Of a stretch of 58,483 nt of DNA, positions 51,993-58,483 are shown in pieces (the first letter of the stretch is position 1; every line of letters starts with the position of its first letter). The stretch spans positions 1-58,483 of the forward strand of contig JBBRPA010000019.1 in the NCBI GenBank assembly GCA_038228695.1, in the 5' to 3' direction. This DNA is from DASVRZ01 sp038228695 (GTDB lineage: Bacteria; Verrucomicrobiota; Verrucomicrobiia; Chthoniobacterales; DASVRZ01). The notes beneath the pieces are model-generated. The model was given only the letters and a program-made list of their open reading frames with translations. It did no database searches and was not told the origin of the DNA. The translations under genes were made by a program, and so were the position numbers.

Positions 51993-52691
51993 ATGAGTCC
52001 ACATCTCTCCATCGTCATTCCGCTCTATAACGAGGAGGAAAATATCGCCCCGCTCCAAGCCCAACTCGAGCAGGGGCTCGCTGGCCAAGATTACGAAATC
52101 GTCTTCGTGGATGATGGTTCGAAGGATAACACCGTGGCCAAAGTCGCCCGTCGCGCCGGGGTGCGCGTGCTCGAGTTCGAAAAAAACGCCGGGCAAAGCG
52201 CTGCGATGTATGCCGGCATCATGGCCGCAAAAGGCGACATCATCATTCTCCTCGATGGCGACCTGCAAAACGATCCGGACGACATTATGAAACTTGTCGC
52301 CGAAGTGGAAAAAGGCGGTGATCTGGTCTGCGGTTACCGCGCCAAACGCCGCGACACCGTGGTCAAACGCATCACCAGTCGCGTGGCGAATTTCGTCCGA
52401 AGCCGTTTCATTGGCGACGGCGTGCGCGACACCGGTTGCAGCCTGAAAGCGATGCGGACCGAGTGCCGCCGCGCTCTCCTGCCATTTTACGGGATGCACC
52501 GATTCATTCCGGCCCTGATCAAAAACGCCGGTTACAAAGTCGTCGAGATGCCCGTAAACCATCGGCACCGGCAGTTTGGCGTGAGCAAATACGGTCTCGG
52601 CAATCGCGCCATCAAGGCCACCACGGACATGTTCGGCGTGGCTTGGCTCAACTCGCGCCGGGTCGATTATCGCATCAAACCGGGAAGCTAG
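51993..52691 (+). CDS. GT2 glycosyltransferase, dolichyl-phosphate mannose synthase-like
   Basis: This 232-residue GT-A enzyme begins LSIVIPLYNEEENI, with VDDGSKDNT and the metal-binding DGDLQNDPDD near residue 84. It also has GCSLKAMR and PVNHRHRQFGVSKYG, which are DPM1/ArnC-like. It has no C-terminal membrane helices, so it is a soluble or peripheral form. It probably attaches a sugar to undecaprenyl phosphate for the GT39 enzyme encoded just upstream. The ATG at 51993 begins 17 bases after the GT39 stop. Confidence 0.9.
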   Translation: MSPHLSIVIPLYNEEENIAPLQAQLEQGLAGQDYEIVFVDDGSKDNTVAKVARRAGVRVLEFEKNAGQSAAMYAGIMAAKGDIIILLDGDLQNDPDDIMKLVAEVEKGGDLVCGYRAKRRDTVVKRITSRVANFVRSRFIGDGVRDTGCSLKAMRTECRRALLPFYGMHRFIPALIKNAGYKVVEMPVNHRHRQFGVSKYGLGNRAIKATTDMFGVAWLNSRRVDYRIKPGS

Positions 52692-53302
52692 GTGGGAAGT
52701 TTGAGGGCGCTAATCGCGTCCATCACGCGCTGGCTGATCGTGAGATACGCGTCGCGCCCGCCGGCTAAATCCGCGTCCGTAAAATGGATCGGCTCACCGA
52801 TGACGACCGTGATGCGAGCGAGGCGGATTTTTTTCGCCCCTTTCGGAAACGCCTCGTAGGAGCCGAAAATCCGCATCGGCACAACCGGAGCCTTGGTTTT
52901 CGCCACCACCAGCCCGAGGCCGGGACGCGCCGGACCGAGGGTGCCGTCCAATGTGCGAGTGCTTTCCGGGAAAATAATCGTCCGCTCGCCAGCCCGGATC
53001 AGCTTGATAATGGTTTTGAGCGCGCTCATGTCCGTGCCATCACGATCGACCGGCACGACGTTCAGCGACGGAAAAATCGGACCAAGCACGGGCCATTTCA
53101 TGAGCGTTTTCCGCGCAAGATAGTGAATCGGCTTTTGGCAACAAATGCCGATGATGGGCGGGTCGAGATAACTCGCGTGATTCGAGGCGTAAATCACCCC
53201 GCCTTCCTCCAAGAGCCGTTCCGAATGGATCACTCGCATCCGGAAAAGCGTGTGCAGAATTAATTTCGACAGCACGTAGGCGAACCAATACCAACCACTC
53301 AT
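52688..53302 (-). CDS. plsC: 1-acyl-sn-glycerol-3-phosphate acyltransferase (PlsC-like)
   Basis: The 204-residue protein has an N-terminal hydrophobic segment, the NHASYLD acyltransferase motif (NHx4D) near residue 40, VPVDRDG, FPESTRTLDG and VPMRIFGSYE. It acylates lysophosphatidate to phosphatidate. Its 3' end overlaps the convergent GT2 stop by 4 bases. It follows cmk on the minus strand by 22 bases, an arrangement seen in other genomes. Confidence 0.93.
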   Translation of the reverse strand: MSGWYWFAYVLSKLILHTLFRMRVIHSERLLEEGGVIYASNHASYLDPPIIGICCQKPIHYLARKTLMKWPVLGPIFPSLNVVPVDRDGTDMSALKTIIKLIRAGERTIIFPESTRTLDGTLGPARPGLGLVVAKTKAPVVPMRIFGSYEAFPKGAKKIRLARITVVIGEPIHFTDADLAGGRDAYLTISQRVMDAISALKLPT

Positions 53303-53324
53303 CAGCGACAGTTAACCGGGAATT

Positions 53325-53975
53325 TTACGAAATGGCCAGCCCCTTAAGCTTGAGTCGGCCAATAATTTCCCCGACCACGCCATCGATCGTCAGATGCGAG
53401 CTGTCGATCACTTCCGCGTCATCGGCAATGACGAGCGGCGAGGCGCGTCGGGTGGAATCCACTTTGTCGCGGGCGGCCGGGTCGTCGAGTTGCCCTTGGG
53501 CCTGACGCCGCATCCGCCGAACCTCCGGCGAGGCGTCGATATAAAACTTGTATTGGGTATCCGGAAACACGGTGGAACCAATGTCGCGCCCCTCCATCAC
53601 GAGGTCGCTCTCGGTTGCAAAGCTGCGGAGGATCTCGAGCAAAAAATCGCGCACGCCAGGGATGCTGGAAACGGGCGAGACGTTTTGGTTGATGGCCTGA
53701 TCTCGGAGAAACGGCTCGGGATCGATCCCGTCGATGCGGATGACCGAGACCCCGTTTTCGAGGCAGATGCGGACATCGGATCGTTCGAGTAAATCGACCA
53801 CCCCGACTGCGTCATCGGCGGGCACGTTCATGGAGACCACGCGCCATGTGATAGCTCGATACATCGCTCCAGAATTGACGTAGGCATAGCCCAAACGCTT
53901 CGCGAGGTTGAAAGCGACGCTGCTTTTCCCGGAGGCCGCCGGGCCGTCGATGGCAATGACTTTGTGCGCACTCAT
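53325..53975 (-). CDS. cmk: Cytidylate kinase
   Basis: The 216-residue kinase has the P-loop IDGPAASGKSS, VNSGAMYRAITW, VMEGRDIGSTVFPD and DDAEVIDSS, all typical of Cmk. It phosphorylates CMP and dCMP. It starts with a 4-base overlap (ATGA) with aroA and forms a tyrA-aroA-cmk-plsC run on the minus strand. Confidence 0.96.
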   Translation of the reverse strand: MSAHKVIAIDGPAASGKSSVAFNLAKRLGYAYVNSGAMYRAITWRVVSMNVPADDAVGVVDLLERSDVRICLENGVSVIRIDGIDPEPFLRDQAINQNVSPVSSIPGVRDFLLEILRSFATESDLVMEGRDIGSTVFPDTQYKFYIDASPEVRRMRRQAQGQLDDPAARDKVDSTRRASPLVIADDAEVIDSSHLTIDGVVGEIIGRLKLKGLAIS

Positions 53976-55318
53976 GGTGACGGCCTGTGTCCGCGCAGGT
54001 CTGCCCGGTTGGAGGTTTCGGAAAAATGGGCGCCCCGCAAAATCTGCCCGAGAGTCGTCTCAAACCCGGGATAGGACGTGGCCACGCAGGCGGTGTCGGT
54101 GAGGGTGGTCTCCCCGTCGGCGAACAGCCCAGCAATAGCAAAGGCCATCGCGATTCGGTGGTCGCCGTAGCTCGGCAAAACCGCGCCCCGCAACGGAGCG
54201 CCTCCGTGGATGATCATGCCGTCCGGGGTCTCCTCGACGTGGGCGCCCATCAGTTTGAGATTCGAGACGACGGCGGCGATGCGGTCGGTCTCCTTCACGC
54301 GTAATTCTTTGGCGTCGCGGATGATGGTGGTGCCTTGGGCCAGTGCCCCGGCGACAGCGAGAACAGGGAGTTCGTCGATCACGTTGGGAATTTCGCGTCC
54401 CTCGATGATCGTGCCTTGGAACGGTCCGCCCCAGATCTCGATCGAGCCCATCTGCTCGACCTGCGCGTATTTTACGACCGTCTCGCGATGGCGAGTGCCC
54501 ATCCGGACAAGCACGCCGAGAATGCCAGTGCGGGTGATGTTGAGGCCGACATCGGCGATGCGCATATTGGAGCCGGGTTGGGCAGCGGCCGCAACCAGCC
54601 AGAACGCGGCGCTGGAAATGTCGCCCGGGATTTGGAAGTTACTCGCGGTCGGAATCTGACCGCCTTCCAGGGAAACAGTCAGGCCGTTTTTCTTCAGATT
54701 CAGACCGTAGTATTCCATCATTCGCTCGGAATGATCGCGGCTTTGCACCGGCTCCGAGACCGACGTGGTGCCCGTGGCGAAAAGCCCGGCGAGCAGGATG
54801 GCGCTTTTAATCTGGGCGCTGGCCACGGGCGATTGGTAGTGGATGCCGGTGAGCCGGGAACCCTCGATCTCAAGGGGCGCGGTGCCTTTTTCACCCTGAC
54901 CAGTGATGCGCGCGCCCATTTGGCGAAGCGGGTCGATGATGCGATTCATCGGGCGACTGCAGAGCGAGGCGTCGCCTGTCAGTCGGCTGGAAAAAGGTTG
55001 CCCGGCCAAAAATCCTGCCAGCAGACGCATCAGCGTGCCGGAGTTTCCACAATCGATGTCGTGAGTTGGGGCAGTGAATTTTCCACCTGTGCCATGGACG
55101 ATCAGGGTGGTCGGTTCGGGCTGCTCAATGGTCACACCCAGCGCCCGCATGGCGTTGACGGTCGAAAGGCAATCCTCGCCCGGGAGAAATCCGCTGATCA
55201 CACTGGTGCCCGAAGCCAAGGCGGAAAGCAGGACCGCCCGATGGGAGATGCTTTTGTCCCCGGGAACGCGAATCTCCGCCTCAATTCGCGGGGCGCGTCG
55301 GGATTTAATCTCCGCCAT
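53972..55318 (-). CDS. aroA: 3-phosphoshikimate 1-carboxyvinyltransferase AroA
   Basis: From the ATG at 55318 the protein has 448 residues: VPGDKSISHRA, LPGEDCLSTVNAMR, CGNSGTLMR, SLCSRPMNRI and ELRVKETDRI are EPSP synthase motifs. It joins shikimate-3-phosphate and phosphoenolpyruvate in aromatic amino acid synthesis. The start is chosen because the conserved core begins about 15 residues in. The upstream extension would run inside tyrA. It overlaps tyrA by 14 bases. Confidence 0.96.
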   Translation of the reverse strand: MAEIKSRRAPRIEAEIRVPGDKSISHRAVLLSALASGTSVISGFLPGEDCLSTVNAMRALGVTIEQPEPTTLIVHGTGGKFTAPTHDIDCGNSGTLMRLLAGFLAGQPFSSRLTGDASLCSRPMNRIIDPLRQMGARITGQGEKGTAPLEIEGSRLTGIHYQSPVASAQIKSAILLAGLFATGTTSVSEPVQSRDHSERMMEYYGLNLKKNGLTVSLEGGQIPTASNFQIPGDISSAAFWLVAAAAQPGSNMRIADVGLNITRTGILGVLVRMGTRHRETVVKYAQVEQMGSIEIWGGPFQGTIIEGREIPNVIDELPVLAVAGALAQGTTIIRDAKELRVKETDRIAAVVSNLKLMGAHVEETPDGMIIHGGAPLRGAVLPSYGDHRIAMAFAIAGLFADGETTLTDTACVATSYPGFETTLGQILRGAHFSETSNRADLRGHRPSP

Positions 55319-56180
55319 ACCTGACTTTCCGAATAATTCCATCGCGATTGGTCTTAGCGGTGGTGAGAAAATTGCGCAAGCCTGCATCGTCGTCCGTGTT
55401 CAGCATGTCCTCGGCCTCGCCGATTCGATCGCGCAGAGCCGCCAAGGCGGCGAGAAGGTGGGTTTTGTTTCCGCTCAGAATGCCACGCCACATTTCCGGC
55501 GGACCGCTCGCGATCCGAGTGCTGTCGCGGAAACCTTGGCCAGCCAACCGGAGAGCGTCGGGCTCCGCTCCGGCCACGGTGTTGACCAGCGAAGCGGCGA
55601 GAAGGTGCGGCAAATGCGAAATGAGGGCGATCCGGCGGTCGTGCAGGTCGGCGGTTAGTTCGTGGATCTCGCAGGAGAGGTTTTCCCAGAAACGGGCCAC
55701 GCGCTGTCGCAAATCATCCGGCGTTTTTTCCGTGGGCGTAAGAATGCAGACCGCGCCCCGAAACAAATCGCCCCGCGCCGCCGCTGCGCCGGACTGCTCC
55801 GAACCCGCCATCGGATGGCTGCCGAGGAATCGCTCCGGCCCAAAGATGGGCTCGAGTTCGGCCACCACCGGGGCTTTCACACTGCCGACATCGGTAACGA
55901 CCGAGCTAGCCGAGATCAACGGAGCGACGGACCGGGCGATCGCGGGCATGGCGTCGATCGGCATGCAGAAAATGACCAAATCCGCGCCCGTCACTGCATC
56001 GTCCAATTTGTTGCTGGCGAGTGAAGAGTAGCCACGCTCCCGAGCTTCCGCCAGCGAGTCGGGGCGACGACCCCAAAGGCGGACATGGGCCGTTTCTTGT
56101 AAAGCCAGCGCGAGCGAGGTCCCGAGCAAACCCGGCCCGAGGATGGCAATTTCCCGGAAGGGTTCGGGATGGTCGGACAC
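55305..56180 (-). CDS. tyrA: Prephenate dehydrogenase
   Basis: This is a 291-residue NAD-dependent enzyme with the Rossmann start ILGPGLLGTSLALAL, VVTDVGSVK, LGSHPMAGSEQSG and LISHLPHLLAASL, where the histidine is a catalytic candidate. It oxidises prephenate (or arogenate) toward tyrosine. There is no ACT domain. It is the first gene of a tyrA-aroA-cmk-plsC cluster. Confidence 0.93.
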   Translation of the reverse strand: MSDHPEPFREIAILGPGLLGTSLALALQETAHVRLWGRRPDSLAEARERGYSSLASNKLDDAVTGADLVIFCMPIDAMPAIARSVAPLISASSVVTDVGSVKAPVVAELEPIFGPERFLGSHPMAGSEQSGAAAARGDLFRGAVCILTPTEKTPDDLRQRVARFWENLSCEIHELTADLHDRRIALISHLPHLLAASLVNTVAGAEPDALRLAGQGFRDSTRIASGPPEMWRGILSGNKTHLLAALAALRDRIGEAEDMLNTDDDAGLRNFLTTAKTNRDGIIRKVRYGGD

Positions 56181-56253
56181 GATGGCGAATAGTTCCTAAG
56201 CCGCGCCGGGCGGTGCTTCTGCGATCAGACCGCCCCAACGAAGCGAGGGAGAG

Positions 56254-56652
56254 TTAGGGAACGAGGAAAACCTTGCCGGTGTAGGGATCCTTCACTTCGG
56301 TGCCGGGCGGATAACCGCGGACATCGACGATGCCGGAACCGCCAAACGGGCTCTTCACAAATCCTGGTTTGCCGTCCACTGCGACCGCCGTTGGGTAATT
56401 CTGCACCTCTGGGGTGGGCATTGGCGTCGCCACCGGCTCGACGGAGACAGGAGGCGTGTCCACAGTTGTAGTGGAGGTCGTGTCTGCGGAAGGTTTTGGC
56501 GTCGCCGTTGGAGTCGATTCGACCGATTTCTTTTTCGATTCGCCGTTGAAGCCATACGGCTCCTTTTTCTTAGTCTCGGTCTGCGTGGTTTCGCAGGCAG
56601 AAAATCCGATGGCAATGGTGATAGTGAAAATAAAGGGCAGGTAGCGGCTCAT
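56254..56652 (-). CDS. Small lipoprotein of unknown function
   Basis: The 132-residue protein has a lipoprotein signal with the lipobox FSAC (Cys near residue 20). A Thr/Pro/Lys-rich middle is followed by a conserved C-terminal motif, VDVRGYPPGTEVKDPYTGK then FLVP. It is probably anchored to the outer membrane. The DPYTGKVF tail resembles the DPLTGEKM tail of the membrane protein at 18864. The function is unknown. An upstream frame extension is not used because it would displace the signal. Confidence 0.78.
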   Translation of the reverse strand: MSRYLPFIFTITIAIGFSACETTQTETKKKEPYGFNGESKKKSVESTPTATPKPSADTTSTTTVDTPPVSVEPVATPMPTPEVQNYPTAVAVDGKPGFVKSPFGGSGIVDVRGYPPGTEVKDPYTGKVFLVP

Positions 56653-56752
56653 AATATTGAAATCTCCCAACCAATACAGGGATTCTAGGCGGCCTGCCAA
56701 CCGAAAATTACGCGAAAAGTCAGCCAATTAGCCGCGCGTCGCTCTCGAAACG

Positions 56753-57448
56753 TCATTCCCCGACGAAGATGATCTGGCCAGAAGGCTGTTTGGATCCGCC
56801 TTTTTGCTCGATGCTGACCGCGAATTTACTGCCTTTGCCGACGTGCATGGACGGATGAAAATCGAATTTCGCGGCCTGAGAGTTAACCACCGGGATCAAC
56901 CCCGCATCGATCGGGGCTTTTTGGGCCGGATCAAGCGCCCAAAGCTGGTAATCCTTGCCCTCCTGCATCGGTAGTTTGTCGAAACGAACCAAGCCCTTTT
57001 GATTTTTTTCGTCCCAAACCACGACGGCTGACCCACTCGCATACGTGTCCACCTGCGATTGCAGGACGGCAACCCGGGTTTGCGTGAGCAGATCGCGGCT
57101 CTGCAACTCGGCGACCTGCTTTTGCAGCTTGGTTTGTTGCAGAAAGAAAAATGTCGCCGCCACCGCCAACGCGGCCGCAATCGCCCAAGGCAAAAACGAA
57201 ACGCGGATCACTTTCGTTGGATTGTTCTCGGCGCGAAATTGGGCGATCAAGCGCGGCTTCAGTCCGGCTGGCGGACGAACCATTGGCGCCGCCAAAGCCA
57301 ACGAGGCAAAATCCTCCTGCAACTCTGCGACCACCCGCTGCAATTCGACATCGCCGAGCAGTTCCGCTTCGAAGCGGGCTGCCTGTTCGGCTTGCAAGTC
57401 GCCCAGCACGTAAAGTGAGGCCATTTCCAGCATTTCGTCGTCGATCAT
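56753..57448 (-). CDS. Anti-sigma factor, RskA-like
   Basis: From the ATG at 57448 the protein has 231 residues: a short N-terminal helical anti-sigma region (LYVLGDLQAEQAARFEAELL), a transmembrane helix at about 86-106, a coiled segment and a C-terminal beta domain (LWALDPAQKAPIDAG, FAVSIEQKGGSKQPSG), which matches the anti-sigma-K RskA family. It would hold the upstream-encoded sigma factor at the membrane until it is degraded. A GGAAGGA ribosome site and the ATGA overlap with the sigma gene fix the start. Confidence 0.9.
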   Translation of the reverse strand: MIDDEMLEMASLYVLGDLQAEQAARFEAELLGDVELQRVVAELQEDFASLALAAPMVRPPAGLKPRLIAQFRAENNPTKVIRVSFLPWAIAAALAVAATFFFLQQTKLQKQVAELQSRDLLTQTRVAVLQSQVDTYASGSAVVVWDEKNQKGLVRFDKLPMQEGKDYQLWALDPAQKAPIDAGLIPVVNSQAAKFDFHPSMHVGKGSKFAVSIEQKGGSKQPSGQIIFVGE

Positions 57449-58020
57449 TGGTCTTCCTTCCATAAACTGCGAAGTTTCTGCATACCACGACGGATGCGCG
57501 CTTTGACCGTCCCCAGCGGCGTGTCCAGTCGTTCGGCGATTTCGTCGTGAGTCATTCCGTCAAAAAAATTCATCTCCAGCGGGGTGCGTTGCTCTTCCGG
57601 TAACTGGCTGACCGCCTCACGCACACGCCGCGCCTGCTCGCGCAAGTGGGGCGCGAGCATCGACTGCGAATCAACGTCGTCCTCTGGAGAAAGTTGCGCC
57701 GCAACGCCATCCCGCACTTTCGCCACGCGCTGCCGCACTCGCAACCGGTCGATAGTCTTGTTTCGCACCAGCATAACCGCCCACGTGAATGCCGCACTGC
57801 GATCTGGATCGTAAGTCGCCGCCCGACGCCAGATTTGCGTAAATCCCTCCGAAAGCGCATCTTCCGCCTCGGTGTCGTTGTTCGTCATCTGACGGACGAG
57901 CGAATAGAGCGGCGCTGAAAAACGATCGTAAAGCTTGGAAAAAGCCGCCTCGTCTCCCTCGGCGACCCTGCGCATTAAATCGACGTCAATCTGCTTTTCG
58001 GAAAGTTCGATGGTCTTCAT
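57445..58020 (-). CDS. ECF-family sigma factor (SigK-like)
   Basis: From the ATG at 58020 the protein has 191 residues. Region 2 is LYDRFSAPLYSLVRQMTNNDTEAEDALSEG-like (about 23-50) with AFTWAVMLVRNKTIDRLR. Region 4 is QLPEEQRTPLEMNFFDGMTHDEIAERL with a TPLGTVKARIRRGMQKLR helix-turn-helix. This group works with RskA-type anti-sigma factors, as encoded just downstream with a 4-base overlap. An upstream ATG at 58038 is also possible. Its regulon is unknown. Confidence 0.92.
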   Translation of the reverse strand: MKTIELSEKQIDVDLMRRVAEGDEAAFSKLYDRFSAPLYSLVRQMTNNDTEAEDALSEGFTQIWRRAATYDPDRSAAFTWAVMLVRNKTIDRLRVRQRVAKVRDGVAAQLSPEDDVDSQSMLAPHLREQARRVREAVSQLPEEQRTPLEMNFFDGMTHDEIAERLDTPLGTVKARIRRGMQKLRSLWKEDQ

Positions 58021-58483
58021 AACGTGAACTTGCCGCATCGCCCGTAACCCGGAAACACCCTGAAGGAACGCCTGACCATCTTCTTTGGTAGGCGAGGTCC
58101 CCGGATATTGGCAAGCAGCAATCACTCCAGTAAGACGCATCAGAAACGAATCCAGATGCCGCTTCTGGCCTGCAAACGTCACGCCCGAAAAAAATCAACC
58201 CGTAGCCGAGGCACCGAAATCGGCGTCTTCCTCAAGCACTCGATCACCAATGCAGACCACGATAGATAGCAGATAATAATTCAAGAATGGAGCCAAACAC
58301 TTATCGCCAGAGTCAAAAAATGTTGACTGACCCCAAAAACCGCGCCGATGACCTTGGGTTGGATTGCGGAAAATTTACACATGGGCAAGTGGACACATGT
58401 TTCAAATTTATTAGCCAAATCCGAGGAGCCTTCTGCAAAATAGTGTCAACAGTGAGAACCGACCCGAATGGCACTGACTTAAG
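58021..58483. other. Region without a recognisable gene
   Basis: I see no supported coding region in these 460 bases. The sigma-factor promoter should lie in the first part on the minus strand. A 6-bp inverted repeat AGTCAA/TTGACT with a six-base loop occurs at 58311-58328, and ACACATG is present twice near 58376-58400. Neither is strong evidence of function. The plus-strand sequence beyond may lead to a gene outside the window. Confidence 0.5.

Noticed and set aside
54335..55324. 329-residue plus-strand frame opposite aroA
   Set aside because: Shadow of aroA, which has complete EPSP synthase motifs.

Overview
The window reads as a chromosomal segment of a moderately GC-rich, Gram-negative-type bacterium, most likely a member of the Verrucomicrobiota. 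Three kinds of evidence support this. The envelope genes are diderm-type, with lipoproteins, LspA and a LolA-like carrier. The secreted proteins are of a verrucomicrobial style, with dockerin-like 'DxDxDG' motifs and W-centred C-terminal domains. The complete dcw cluster contains a MurC-MurB fusion and a divergent FtsZ. The phylum call is inference from these features; there is no rRNA in the window. No IS element, prophage, integron or CRISPR array was seen.

Layout. 0-1.6 kb: a long perfect hairpin, two tandem near-identical type II/IV pseudopilin genes each with its own terminator, and tRNA-Ala(CGC). 1.7-5.7 kb: a carbohydrate ABC importer (binding lipoprotein and two permeases, no ATPase) and a secreted transglutaminase-like protein. 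5.7-10.2 kb, minus strand: namZ-like muramidase, nadD, rsfS, a CPXCG zinc protein, sirB1-like and cinA. 10.3-14.9 kb: a membrane-anchored protein of unknown function, two secreted proteins (one a trypsin-like protease) and NagZ. 14.9-22.7 kb: a zinc-ribbon coiled-coil protein, a DUF1573/rhodanese/MauE set, alr, a RelE-fold protein, a small membrane protein, a class V PLP enzyme and a Ski2-like helicase.

22.8-41.6 kb is the centrepiece: MraZ boxes, then mraZ-rsmH-ftsL-ftsI-murE-murF-mraY-murD-(LysM protein)-ftsW-murG-murC/B-ddl-ftsQ-ftsA-ftsZ. All are on the plus strand with start/stop overlaps or tiny gaps. They make lipid II from UDP-MurNAc precursors, flip and polymerise it at the septum, and assemble the Z ring. 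The DNPR motif of MurE predicts meso-DAP peptidoglycan.

41.7-58.5 kb: a GT4 glycosyltransferase and asd (minus), a signal-less YkuD L,D-transpeptidase, a two-domain aspartic protease, a class V aminotransferase, lspA, cca, a LolA-like protein, a PAP2/GT39/GT2 polyprenyl-sugar module, then a minus-strand block tyrA-aroA-cmk-plsC, a small lipoprotein and an ECF sigma/anti-sigma pair. The last 460 bases hold no gene I can support.

The window is dominated by conserved housekeeping genes. The points most worth following up are the degenerate T7 catalytic loop of FtsZ, the LysM protein embedded in the division cluster, the Cys-motif DUF1573/rhodanese/MauE set, the mosaic pseudopilin pair, and the shared C-terminal domain of the two secreted proteins. 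I see no clear wholly new defence or mobile system here.
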